A stretch of DNA of 64,000 nucleotides, from contig NZ_JAPQNS010000015.1 of the NCBI RefSeq assembly GCF_028867935.1, positions 124,001-188,000 on the forward strand, given 5' to 3'. Shown here one piece after another: positions 9,319 to 17,350 of the stretch. The notes beneath the pieces are model-generated. The model made no database searches, was not told the origin of the DNA, and was given only the letters and a program-made list of their open reading frames with translations. Position 1 is the stretch's first letter. The number at the start of each line of letters is the position of its first letter. A program made the translations under genes and the position numbers. This DNA comes from Flavobacterium sp. SUN052. Lineage in GTDB: Bacteria; Bacteroidota; Bacteroidia; Flavobacteriales; Flavobacteriaceae.

Positions 9319-9451
9319 TTGCTGACGCCTGTGGGCCGACGCATACGGCTTCGACTCCGCTCAGCCTGACGGGGTAGTTGATTCAGGTTACCTAAACAGT
9401 CTGAAGGTCGGCTGTCAGGCTGAGCGGAGTCGAAGCCCCTCGCGTCAGCAA
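9319..9451. repeat. Long hairpin repeat 1 flanking the GIY-YIG gene
   Basis: The core is a perfect 24-bp inverted repeat (9347-9370 with 9414-9437) around a 43-base loop. A second, outer 10-bp stem (9319-9328 with 9442-9451) encloses it, separated by an uneven internal loop. The 91-bp core, loop included, matches 9898-9988 at 87 of 91 bases in the same orientation. It lies between the convergent AlgX-like and GIY-YIG genes, so it may also act as a terminator, but the loop conservation suggests more than that. Confidence 0.92.
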
Positions 9452-9461
9452 TAGCTCATAA

Positions 9462-9788
9462 CTATTCCTCTTTCTTTGAAGGCAAAGAAAAGTGAGTCTG
9501 GTTCTGACAGGATGCCAGTTCGTTCAATAATTCAAACCGCCCCTCTATCAAAGCTTCTTTTTTCTTTCGGCTCCACCCTTTTATTTGCTTTTCGATCTCA
9601 ATTGCTCCCATCGGTGTTTGAAATGCTTCCTGCCAAACCAGCTCTACTGGTCGGCGTGAGTAGGTGTAAGCAGTTTCATGAATGCCGCTCTCATGTTCTA
9701 GTAAACGCCGACTAATGTTGTTGGTAACCCCGGTGTAATAGGAATTGTCAGCACATTTAAGAATATACACGTAGTATTTATCGGGCAT
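9462..9788 (-). CDS. GIY-YIG nuclease family protein (standalone, YhbQ-like)
   Basis: A 108-residue single-domain GIY-YIG protein. The core is present: YYVYILKCADNSYYTGVTNN (the GIY and YIG tyrosines), the helix with catalytic Arg (SRRLLEHESG), ELVWQEAF, and the metal-binding Glu in AIEIEKQIKGWSR. Standalone members of this size are widespread; most have no known role, though some act on DNA ends or structured DNA. There is no added DNA-binding domain. The gene is bracketed by two long, nearly identical hairpins, only 10 bases after its stop and about 96 bases before its start. It could be the enzyme that maintains or mobilises those repeats; this is inference. Confidence 0.9.
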   Translation of the reverse strand: MPDKYYVYILKCADNSYYTGVTNNISRRLLEHESGIHETAYTYSRRPVELVWQEAFQTPMGAIEIEKQIKGWSRKKKEALIEGRFELLNELASCQNQTHFSLPSKKEE

Positions 9789-9883
9789 TTAGCTGTTGGT
9801 TTCGATGCTGGCTATTAGTATGGTCTGGAGCCAGTCGGGTTGAACTTGGTGCATACTATTGGATTGAATTAAGGTCGGATATC

Positions 9884-10002
9884 GGGCAGACACATGGGGC
9901 TTCGACTCCGCTCAGCCTGACGGGGTAGTTGATTCAGGTTATCAAAACAATTTGAAGGTCGGCTGTCAGGCTGAGCGGAGTCGAAGCCCCATGCGTCTGC
10001 CC
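9884..10002. repeat. Long hairpin repeat 2 flanking the GIY-YIG gene
   Basis: A 38-bp inverted repeat with one mismatch (9884-9921 with 9965-10002) around a 43-base loop. The inner 91 bp (9898-9988) repeat the sequence at 9347-9437, including 39 of 43 loop bases. It stands between the end of the GMC oxidoreductase gene and the start of the GIY-YIG gene. The outer stem differs from hairpin 1, so the conserved unit is the 91-bp core. It is the longest stem in the window apart from the 66-bp palindrome at 54.3 kb. Confidence 0.92.
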
Positions 10003-10035
10003 TATTCGTCAATAACTTAAACCATTACTTTCATT

Positions 10036-11685
10036 CTAAGCAGCCGCTCGCTTCATTACCTTTTCTATCGTTTTACCCAAAACCAAATCAGCCCCCTTCT
10101 CGCCAATCATAATGCAGGGGGCATTGGTGTTCCCTGATACAACCGTTGGCATAATCGACGCATCGGCGACACGAAGCCCTTCAATACCCCGCACCCGTAG
10201 TTCTGAGTCGACAACGGCCATTTCATCGGAACCCATTTTGCAGGTGCCAACCGGGTGATACACCGTTTCAATCTGATTTAGAATGTGCTCCCACAATCCA
10301 TCGTCTGAGGCCCGGTTTACGGGTGTTTGGATACGCTCGCGGTATGGTCCGAATGCATCGGCTTCCATTACTTCGGTTGCCCGGCGCAATCCCTGAATAA
10401 GTGTCTGACGGTCTTTTTCGGTGGTCAGGAAATTGGGCTGAATCACGGGGGCATCGCCGACATTAGCCGAACGTAGCCCCACATATCCGCGACTTTCAGG
10501 GCGCAGGAGCGTGGGCAAAACTGTGTACCCGTCGGTATGGGGATACGTATTCAGGTCGTACATGTCGCCCTGATAGTCGTCGCCCATGTGAACGGGCGCA
10601 AAATGGAATTGCAAATCAACCCGGCCCGTTGGGTCGAGCAAATTGGTAAATGCGTAGGCTTCGAGCGGGCTAATAGTCAGCGGTCCTTTTTTACTCACCA
10701 TGTAATTGGTCAAGGCCAGCACCTGACGCCAGGGCGAAAGGTGATAATTGGAAGTAGTTCCGCGCTGCGAACATAATGCACTCACGCCGGTAAACAGGTG
10801 ATCCTGAAGATTCTGACCAACACCAGCCAGTTCATGCTTCACCTCAATACCCTGCCGTTTTAGTTCATCTTTGGGTCCAATGCCCGACAACATCAGCAAT
10901 TGCGGTGATTGAAAAGCGCCCGCTGACAGGATTACTTCGCGGTTGGCTGTGGCGGTCTGGGTTGTGTTTTTACCCGTGATAAATTCGACGCCAACGGCCC
11001 GGCCTTTCTCCAGAATTACCCGCTTCGTGAGCGCCTGCGTAATTACGTTCAGGTTGGGGCGGGTCATGGCGGGTTTCAGAAAAGCGGTGGCCGCGCTGTG
11101 CCGTTTTCCGTCTTTGATTGTAAACTGAAAAAAGCCAGCTCCCGTCTGATTGGCCCCGTTGTAGTCGGCACCGCGTGGGATGCCCACTTGCTCGCAGGCG
11201 CTTACAAAAGCCGGAGCCAGCGGGGTCTGAAACTTCTGCGCATAGGTCACATTGAGCGGACCGTTGGTACCGTGATAACCTGCGTTGAGCCGGTTGGCCT
11301 GCTCATTGTGTTCAGAGCGAATGAAATAAGGCAGCACCTCATCGAAGCTCCAGCCTGCGTTCCCCAACCGTGCCCAGTCGTTATAGTCTTCTTTATTTCC
11401 CCGCACATAGGCCATCGCGTTGGTGCTGCTACTACCGCCGAGGGTTTTGCCACGGGGCAGGTACATACGCTTGTTGTCGAGAGCTTCCTGCGGTTCGCTC
11501 CAGAACCCCCAGTCAACGTCGGTTCGGTTCAGTTTGGAGTAAGCCGCCGGAATTTGAATCTCCAGTTTTTTGTCGGGACCGCCGGCTTCGAGCAGCAACA
11601 CCGATATGGAAGGATCGGCAGAAAGTCGATTGGCCAGCACACAGCCCGCCGAGCCTGCACCAACAATAATATAGTCGTAGGTCAT
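10036..11685 (-). CDS. GMC family flavin oxidoreductase (choline dehydrogenase-like)
   Basis: A 549-residue FAD enzyme of the glucose-methanol-choline family, close in length to BetA. The N-terminal FAD site is YIIVGAGSAGCVLANRL with the acidic LLLEAGG. The GMC signatures follow: RGKTLGGSSSTNAMAYVRG near residue 80, and SAGAFQSPQLLMLSGIGP in the middle. The C-terminal catalytic part has YHPVGTCKMG (active-site His) and NTNAPCIMIGEKGAD. Such enzymes oxidise alcohols to aldehydes or ketones; the substrate cannot be read from sequence. No betaine aldehyde dehydrogenase or transporter is next to it, so a role in glycine betaine synthesis is not supported by context. Confidence 0.92.
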   Translation of the reverse strand: MTYDYIIVGAGSAGCVLANRLSADPSISVLLLEAGGPDKKLEIQIPAAYSKLNRTDVDWGFWSEPQEALDNKRMYLPRGKTLGGSSSTNAMAYVRGNKEDYNDWARLGNAGWSFDEVLPYFIRSEHNEQANRLNAGYHGTNGPLNVTYAQKFQTPLAPAFVSACEQVGIPRGADYNGANQTGAGFFQFTIKDGKRHSAATAFLKPAMTRPNLNVITQALTKRVILEKGRAVGVEFITGKNTTQTATANREVILSAGAFQSPQLLMLSGIGPKDELKRQGIEVKHELAGVGQNLQDHLFTGVSALCSQRGTTSNYHLSPWRQVLALTNYMVSKKGPLTISPLEAYAFTNLLDPTGRVDLQFHFAPVHMGDDYQGDMYDLNTYPHTDGYTVLPTLLRPESRGYVGLRSANVGDAPVIQPNFLTTEKDRQTLIQGLRRATEVMEADAFGPYRERIQTPVNRASDDGLWEHILNQIETVYHPVGTCKMGSDEMAVVDSELRVRGIEGLRVADASIMPTVVSGNTNAPCIMIGEKGADLVLGKTIEKVMKRAAA

Positions 11686-11758
11686 GATCCTTCAATGGTT
11701 AAATTGGGATGATGAAGGTACAAATTTTTCGGGGAATAATTATTTTCTAACAAGCCTC

Positions 11759-12505
11759 CTACAACCACCCAAATCGCTCCATTAGCCGATCCTTTTGCGT
11801 GCGGGAAACCGGTATTGACTGTCCATTGGTCATGACTACGTAGTTCCCCTCGCCTTTGACAAATTTTTTGATGTGACTTAGGTTGATCAAATACTGCCGG
11901 TGTATGCGCAGGAAGTCTCGCTCTTCCAGCAACTCCTGAATATCGCGCAGGGGCTTGGTCGCCAGGTAGTGCTGCCCGTCGGCAAGGTAGAATTTGGTAT
12001 AGTTATCGTCTGACTCACAGTAAAGTATATCCATCAGGCTCACAAAAGCGACTCCGTTCTGATAGGGCAGGGCAATACGGTCAGGCAGCGTTTTCCCCGT
12101 ATTGCTCATCTGCCCTTTAAGGTGCTGAATCTGTTCAGGGGCTGTTTTCCGGCTTTTCTCTACCCGTTGCACGGCCTGAATGAGTTCGGGGGTGTCGATG
12201 GGTTTCAGCAGGTAATCAACCGCACTATACCGAAATGCTTTTAAGGCAAACTTGTCATAGGCCGTTACAAACACCAGCGAAAATGGCACACCGGCCACCG
12301 ATTCCAATACCTCGAAACCGTTCATCTGCGGCATTTCAATATCCAGAAATACCAGATCGGGTCGATAATCCAAAATAGCCGCAACGCCTTTATGGCTGCT
12401 GGTGCACGAGGCCACGAGTTCTACCTGTGGGCAATGTTGCGACAGGCGGAGGGCCAGCAGGCCAACAGCATTGGGTTCATCGTCAATGATAATGGCGCGG
12501 AGCAT
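11759..12505 (-). CDS. LytTR family response regulator
   Basis: A 248-residue regulator with a receiver domain (residues 1-120) and a C-terminal LytTR DNA-binding domain (about 145-245). The receiver has the acidic pair D8-D9, the phospho-acceptor D55 (LVFLDIEMP), a conserved Thr-Ala (FVTAYDKFA) and the LLKP lysine. The LytTR part contains ILYCESDDNYTKFYL, the typical FLRIHRQYLINL, and ends PVSRTQKDRLMERFG. It lies 105 bp after the sensor kinase gene in the same direction, so the two should form a two-component system. The direct repeat at 16070-16104 upstream of the kinase gene is a candidate target. Confidence 0.95.
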   Translation of the reverse strand: MLRAIIIDDEPNAVGLLALRLSQHCPQVELVASCTSSHKGVAAILDYRPDLVFLDIEMPQMNGFEVLESVAGVPFSLVFVTAYDKFALKAFRYSAVDYLLKPIDTPELIQAVQRVEKSRKTAPEQIQHLKGQMSNTGKTLPDRIALPYQNGVAFVSLMDILYCESDDNYTKFYLADGQHYLATKPLRDIQELLEERDFLRIHRQYLINLSHIKKFVKGEGNYVVMTNGQSIPVSRTQKDRLMERFGWL

Positions 12506-12511
12506 AATTTT

Positions 12512-12573
12512 AGTGAGCAGTTTTCAGTGAACAATGAACAGTGAACAGTCATCAGTGGGCAGTCATCAGTGGG
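12512..12573. repeat. Short tandem repeats between kinase and regulator genes
   Basis: The spacer between the sensor kinase and its regulator holds overlapping short repeats: variants of CAGTGAACA, then an exact tandem pair of CAGTCATCAGTGGG (12546-12559 and 12560-12573). It looks like slippage-prone intergenic sequence. No hairpin strong enough for a terminator is seen, which fits co-transcription. Confidence 0.6.
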
Positions 12574-12610
12574 TTTCATGTTCCATTGCTCGCTGTTCGT
12601 TGTTAACTGA

Positions 12611-15600
12611 TTAAATTGGAATATCGACGATTACCCTTGTTCCGGTTGGTTGCCCTTGTGTATCCACTAAATCATCAACCCGAACCTCGGTATGGGTATT
12701 ATACAGTTGGTTGATGAACTCAATACGTTCGGCGGTAAGCTTCATCCCAAACGATTTGTTTTTAGTAGCCGACTTGCTTTTGTATTCAGCCGCTTTGGCA
12801 CGACCCACACCGTCGTCACTAATTTCAATGTATAGCAGGTCTTCGGTCGGTTGCTCAACCACCACCTGCACCATACCTCCTTCTTCTTTGTGCATCAGCC
12901 CATGCCAGATGGCGTTCTCCACAAAAGGTTGCAACAGCAAGGGCGGAATATGAATCGATTCCGGGTCAATAGAATCGTTTACCTTGATGCTGTAATGCAA
13001 TTTATCCGGGAAGCGCATGGTTTCCATCTCGATATAGAGCCGAAGCGTTTCGAGTTCATTGGCCAACGTAACCTTCTCCGATTTAGAGTTTTCAAGTACC
13101 AGCCGAATGAGTCTCGAGAACTTAGCAAGGTAGTCGGTGGCTTTGTTGGCATCGTTTTGGGCCGTAAAAAACTGGATTGAGTTGAGGCAGTTAAAAATGA
13201 AGTGGGGGTTCATCTGGGAGCGCAGGGCGGCCATCTCCGTTTGCGAGAGTTTGAGCTGATAGGCTGCTTCGCGTTCGTTTAGCTCAGCCTCGGTTTGTTT
13301 GCGTTTGGCTTCTTCAGCTTCTAAGCGCGATTTTAACGTCTGGCGTTCTACCTGAATCAGATACAGAACTATGATAGCAGCCACTGCAAACACTACTACC
13401 AACACCCGAAACCAGGTCGTTTGCCAGAACGGGGGAATCACCCTAATCGATACCGTTTTTGCCTTACTCCATACACCGTCATTGTTGCTGCCTTTCACCT
13501 GCAATTGATACGTGCCGGGCGGCACATTCGAGAAAACGGCCAAGGGTTTGTTACCCACATGCACCCAGTCCTTATTGAATCCCACCAGTTGATACGCATA
13601 TTGATTGCGCTCCTGCTGGAAATAGGAAAGAGCCGAAAAACCAATCGTGAAAAAATTCTGGTCGTAATTGAGGACAATTTCGTTGGTATAATTCAGGCTC
13701 TGCGATAGTTGAAAGTTGCGATCAAACACGTTCAGAAAACTCAGTACCACTTTCGGCTTCACGGTGTCAACCTGAATATCCCGGTCGTAGAAGCGGAATT
13801 TTTCAAAGAAAAACTCATCATCGTCGGTCTTTATCAGGCGCGTCCAGGTGAAATCATGCAGGTCATACTCAGCACCCAGACGGGTTTTTAGGCCGGTTTT
13901 GGGGTTAAGCCGTACGAGTCCATTGGACGTTTTGAACCAAATCAGCCCATTTTTAATCAGATAAAAACTAGAACCATATACTTCCTCCCGGCTTACCCGC
14001 CGACTACTGTTTGTTCGTCGGTCATACTGCCAGATGCCATCCCCGCTGCGGGCAATCCAGACTTTTTGCCGCATCGGGTCATCCACAATCTTGGTCACGT
14101 CGGTGCCATCGCGCCCAGTGGTTTTCAGCACAACGGTTGCGCGGTTAGTGGCTGGGTCGAACCGATAAACCGGACCTCCAGTTCGGTAGCCTAACCAAAG
14201 CTGCCCCTGCCTGTCGGCCATTGCCGAGCGAATTTGTCCAATGGGTAAGCCGTGCGTACCGGCCCTGAAGCCCTCCAACTGCTGGGTGTGCGGGTCGAGT
14301 TTGATTAGATTGCCACCATGCTTATCGCCGTAGGTTGGCAACCAGATGTAGCCCGCCTTATCCTGCACAATGGCCCGGACGTCGGTGTAATCGGTCAGTT
14401 GATTTTCGCCGGGTGGCAAGCCCTGAATGGTAGACCGCACCGGGGTAACCGTTCGGCTTTTTTCGTCGAATCGAAGGAGACATCCTGCCTCCGTATTGCC
14501 AATTAGCCACATCGTCTGGTGAAGACTGTCGCGGAGGGCTGTGTGTATCGATTGTTCTAAAAATGACCCGAGCGACAGCGTATAGAGTGGTAGCTGACTA
14601 TGGGTCAACTCATTATACTCGACAAAAGCAAGCCGATCATTACTTGGGTTATGCGAGAAATATAGTAGATGCCCTTTTTTCTGAAGCGGGGTAAAGTTAT
14701 CCATCGAGTCGCTTCTGAATCTGAACAATTGTTTCTGGTCGTGCAACACACTGAGAGTGGCCTTGTTGTGTGCTAAGTATAACCCCAGCCAAAGCGATTG
14801 CTGATGGCCCCTAACGTAAGGCCGCACATCGCGGCCAGCACCGAACACATTGTCGGGCTGGTAGGGGTAGGCGTACAACGTTTCGGTGGTCTTATCGAAC
14901 AGCACAGGATTTGTGTCGGTTTGTAGCCAAAACAGGTTCTCATTACGCGGTACAATCTGAAAAATTCGGTTGTAGCTTACCGACGAAAAATAAAACTGTT
15001 TCCAGCGGCTGGTTTCCAGGTCTAACCGCAACAAACCTAAGCGGGTTGAACTGCTAATCCAGATATGGCGACCATCGGGTACGATATCCGATATTGACTC
15101 CAGTTTTTCAGTGGTACTCACACTGTTCTGGGTCAGGAAATTGCTGATCGGATACCAGACGAGGGTATTGGTGGCTGGATCATAGTAGCTGGGTGTACTA
15201 CCCGTTGCGGTGCCGGCATTTCCCCACACACGGCCTTGTTCATCAACGGCCTTCGGCTCAAACGAAATAGATCGGGCGGCTTCGAGTTGCCTGGTATAGC
15301 CATTGATTAGCGCAGTAGGGCTGATTTTGCGGAATTGGTGAGTGCGGGAATTGAATTCAAAAAAAGGCCGGATTGGTCGTTTATCGGGCATTTCCGGAGT
15401 TGTAATCCAGTTTTTACCCGCTTTACCCATCACCCACAATCCGATTGCCTGTTTGCGTAGGTATGGGTTACGAACCGCCCGGAAGGTTTCTGTTACCGGG
15501 TCGAAACAGCTTAATCCGTTTTCGGCGGCTACCCAGATTTGGTGGTCATCATTCTCCCGCACTAAGTTATCGTCCAGAAGAAGCGAGTGCCCGTAGGTTC

Positions 15601-15892
15601 CCGAAAATGGCCCGTTCGCACCAGAAAATGATTTGGCGTATGTACCGTCGTATCGAATGAGTTTATGCACCCCATTAAACTCACTAATGAACCACAAATA
15701 GCCCTGACTATCGTGCAGTTGCAGAGTTTTGTTAGGCGCCTGTTTGAAGGCATCATCATTTACTGTAAACTGGTCGAAGCGTAGGTACGGCCCCGGCACT
15801 GTTTTTACCCGCACAGTCTCTACCGGCTGGGAAACAGCCATAGCTGTCAGCCAGCAACCGAGATACAAACAAAGGGCAAAACGAGGAAGCAT
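12611..15892 (-). CDS. LytS-type sensor histidine kinase with periplasmic beta-propeller
   Basis: A 1093-residue membrane kinase. A signal peptide (cleavage near AVSQ) leads into about 700 residues of propeller repeats of the reg_prop type (short units such as GYIWLPTYGD and GQLWLGYRTGG), then a Y_Y_Y domain (NQYAYQLVGFNKDWVHVG) near residues 730-810. One membrane helix follows (about 822-845), then a coiled coil and a His_kinase domain of the LytS class: LRSQMNPHFIFNCLNSIQ with the phospho-acceptor His near residue 900, and an ATPase with QPFVENAIWHGL and ISDDGVG. In Bacteroidota such sensors often detect polysaccharide fragments or other surface signals. The ligand is unknown. It is paired with the LytTR regulator downstream. 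Confidence 0.94.
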   Translation of the reverse strand: MLPRFALCLYLGCWLTAMAVSQPVETVRVKTVPGPYLRFDQFTVNDDAFKQAPNKTLQLHDSQGYLWFISEFNGVHKLIRYDGTYAKSFSGANGPFSGTYGHSLLLDDNLVRENDDHQIWVAAENGLSCFDPVTETFRAVRNPYLRKQAIGLWVMGKAGKNWITTPEMPDKRPIRPFFEFNSRTHQFRKISPTALINGYTRQLEAARSISFEPKAVDEQGRVWGNAGTATGSTPSYYDPATNTLVWYPISNFLTQNSVSTTEKLESISDIVPDGRHIWISSSTRLGLLRLDLETSRWKQFYFSSVSYNRIFQIVPRNENLFWLQTDTNPVLFDKTTETLYAYPYQPDNVFGAGRDVRPYVRGHQQSLWLGLYLAHNKATLSVLHDQKQLFRFRSDSMDNFTPLQKKGHLLYFSHNPSNDRLAFVEYNELTHSQLPLYTLSLGSFLEQSIHTALRDSLHQTMWLIGNTEAGCLLRFDEKSRTVTPVRSTIQGLPPGENQLTDYTDVRAIVQDKAGYIWLPTYGDKHGGNLIKLDPHTQQLEGFRAGTHGLPIGQIRSAMADRQGQLWLGYRTGGPVYRFDPATNRATVVLKTTGRDGTDVTKIVDDPMRQKVWIARSGDGIWQYDRRTNSSRRVSREEVYGSSFYLIKNGLIWFKTSNGLVRLNPKTGLKTRLGAEYDLHDFTWTRLIKTDDDEFFFEKFRFYDRDIQVDTVKPKVVLSFLNVFDRNFQLSQSLNYTNEIVLNYDQNFFTIGFSALSYFQQERNQYAYQLVGFNKDWVHVGNKPLAVFSNVPPGTYQLQVKGSNNDGVWSKAKTVSIRVIPPFWQTTWFRVLVVVFAVAAIIVLYLIQVERQTLKSRLEAEEAKRKQTEAELNEREAAYQLKLSQTEMAALRSQMNPHFIFNCLNSIQFFTAQNDANKATDYLAKFSRLIRLVLENSKSEKVTLANELETLRLYIEMETMRFPDKLHYSIKVNDSIDPESIHIPPLLLQPFVENAIWHGLMHKEEGGMVQVVVEQPTEDLLYIEISDDGVGRAKAAEYKSKSATKNKSFGMKLTAERIEFINQLYNTHTEVRVDDLVDTQGQPTGTRVIVDIPI

Positions 15893-16471
15893 CCGACGGA
15901 GTGTATGGCATCGAACCTACAACATAAATCCGGCTTCCTCAAGTCAGCCTCCGTCAGTCGCCCCAAATAGGGTGTTAACAACCTGTTTTGACAGGTTAGC
16001 GGCTTTACGCCCGTTTTGGTCAATTCTTACCCCATCGCACATACCGTTACGTTAGTGGCCCATTAAAGTCGGTCACTCACCCAGCATTTCCGGTCACTCA
16101 CCCACCCCCACTAGCAACCAGTCGGGGCGGCATACACTTTTGTGTCAGTCAGTTGAGTAGACAACGTCGCACTACCCCCATGAAAAAGCAAACCTTCTAG
16201 AGCGCGCCTGTCGCTCATCCCAAAAAGCCTTTTTCGAGTGTTCGCTTTATCCGCTAACCGCGACTAAACAGCAGTACAAAACGCCTATTGCAGTCACGTT
16301 TAATCAGTTTTTGCCATGAAAAATCGCTTTCCGATTATCGCCACCCCACCATCGACTATTCATCCACCGGCGTGCCAGCTGACGATAACACCGTGTATCA
16401 AGCAGGCGTCAACGGCATGGTTCAATAAATAATCTCCAATTCACTTTTCACGTAAAACGTAAACTCTCCCA
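15893..16471. other. 579-bp gene-free region with possible gene debris
   Basis: This is the divergent spacer between the sensor kinase and the surface-protein genes. It holds the direct repeat at 16070-16104. From 16180 on there are short coding-like scraps in shifting frames: a six-codon ATG frame beginning MKKQTF and stopping at once, a 38-codon frame from the ATG at 16316, and an open stretch in another frame ending DNTVYQAGVNGMVQ at 16428. None is convincing as a gene. Together they suggest a decayed secreted-protein gene. Confidence 0.4.
16070..16104. promoter_or_regulatory. Candidate LytTR operator: direct repeat spaced two helical turns
   Basis: The 14-mer CGGTCACTCACCCA occurs at 16070-16083 and again, unchanged, at 16091-16104. 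The period is 21 bp. LytTR regulators typically bind two direct repeats on one face of the helix about 21-22 bp apart. The site is about 180 bp upstream of the sensor kinase start and 370 bp upstream of the divergent lipoprotein gene. The link to the local LytTR protein is inference. Confidence 0.45.
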
Positions 16472-17281
16472 ATGAAACATCTTTACATTTCCCTCCTGCT
16501 TATTCTGAGCGTATTTGGTTGCAAAGATCACAGCACCAACCTCACACCCGACACCTGCAAACTCGCAGCCATTGACCGGGGCAACAACAATAAACACGCC
16601 TACACCTACGATGCCAACGGGCGCATTACGCAGATGGCCCGCGAATTTGATGGCGATGGCTCTGGCAAGATCTCGCGCTACATGTACACGTTCACGTTCG
16701 ATGGGGCGGGGCGGCTCACCAAATCGACCATTACGCTTGATGGCAAGCCCTACGGCATTGAAACCTATGCCTACACCAATGGGATCGTCTCGAAAGCCAC
16801 TTATGATAACGCCGACGGCAGCAAGGGCGTGAACAATATCAAATACAACCCGGCTGGCCAAATTATCGAGTTCACCTACGATGATGGTATACCTGCCGAT
16901 TTTTACCGGGCCTATTTTGATTACAACGCTGACGGCATCATGACTAAACGCGGCTATGACGACGGAAAAGGTTCCGTATTTTTTGAGATCGTCATTAAGC
17001 CCGTTGGAAAGGTTACCTCGCCCGAGCAACTATTGACCAAATACGGACTCCCATATGACCTGCTGACGGGTTTCTCGTGGCAGATAGCCGAAGGCGGTGT
17101 GGGTAGCAGCTCCGAAGTGTTCGAGGCCGACCCCACTACGGGCAAACTTGTCTCGACGGGTTTCACAGGCAAAACAACAGCCCTGAAAACCAACGCCAAA
17201 GGCTACCTCACCGATATTACCGATGTTGACGAAACGAACACGAGTTCGACGCAACGGTTCACGCTGACAGATTGTAACTGA
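16472..17281 (+). CDS. Lipoprotein with YD/RHS-like repeats
   Basis: A 269-residue protein with a lipoprotein signal: MKHLYISLLLILSVFGC, with the lipidated Cys at residue 17. The mature part has repeated short units of the YD type (HAYTYDANGRITQMAREFD, YTFTFDGAGRLTKSTITLD, NIKYNPAGQIIEFTYDDG, AYFDYNADGIMTKRGYDDG), found in cell-surface beta-structures and RHS proteins. No toxin domain or RHS core is present, so it is probably a small surface lipoprotein. It is the first of a run of exported proteins in the same direction and ends at a hairpin. Confidence 0.75.
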   Translation: MKHLYISLLLILSVFGCKDHSTNLTPDTCKLAAIDRGNNNKHAYTYDANGRITQMAREFDGDGSGKISRYMYTFTFDGAGRLTKSTITLDGKPYGIETYAYTNGIVSKATYDNADGSKGVNNIKYNPAGQIIEFTYDDGIPADFYRAYFDYNADGIMTKRGYDDGKGSVFFEIVIKPVGKVTSPEQLLTKYGLPYDLLTGFSWQIAEGGVGSSSEVFEADPTTGKLVSTGFTGKTTALKTNAKGYLTDITDVDETNTSSTQRFTLTDCN

Positions 17282-17287
17282 CCAGTT

Positions 17288-17347
17288 TAAACCTGCAAAG
17301 TATCGAGATGGCAACGACCATCCGGCTTGCAGGTTTATAATTTAACT
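17288..17347 (+). terminator. Hairpin after the YD lipoprotein gene
   Basis: An 11-bp inverted repeat (17288-17298 with 17337-17347) encloses a 38-base loop, directly before the next ATG at 17351. It could end the lipoprotein transcript or act in the leader of the FG-GAP gene. The right arm CAGGTTTATAA recurs at 21651-21661 before the decayed paralogue, so this element seems to travel with these gene starts. Confidence 0.45.
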
Positions 17348-17350
17348 CTA

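Noticed and set aside
9319..10002. Two-copy repeats as a CRISPR array or an insertion sequence
   Set aside because: Only two copies about 550 bp apart, each a hairpin rather than a short repeat with spacers, and the gene between is GIY-YIG, not a transposase or Cas protein.
16316..16432. 38-codon frame starting at an ATG in the kinase spacer
   Set aside because: Proline-rich and without a domain; the other frames look equally protein-like, so it is more likely debris.
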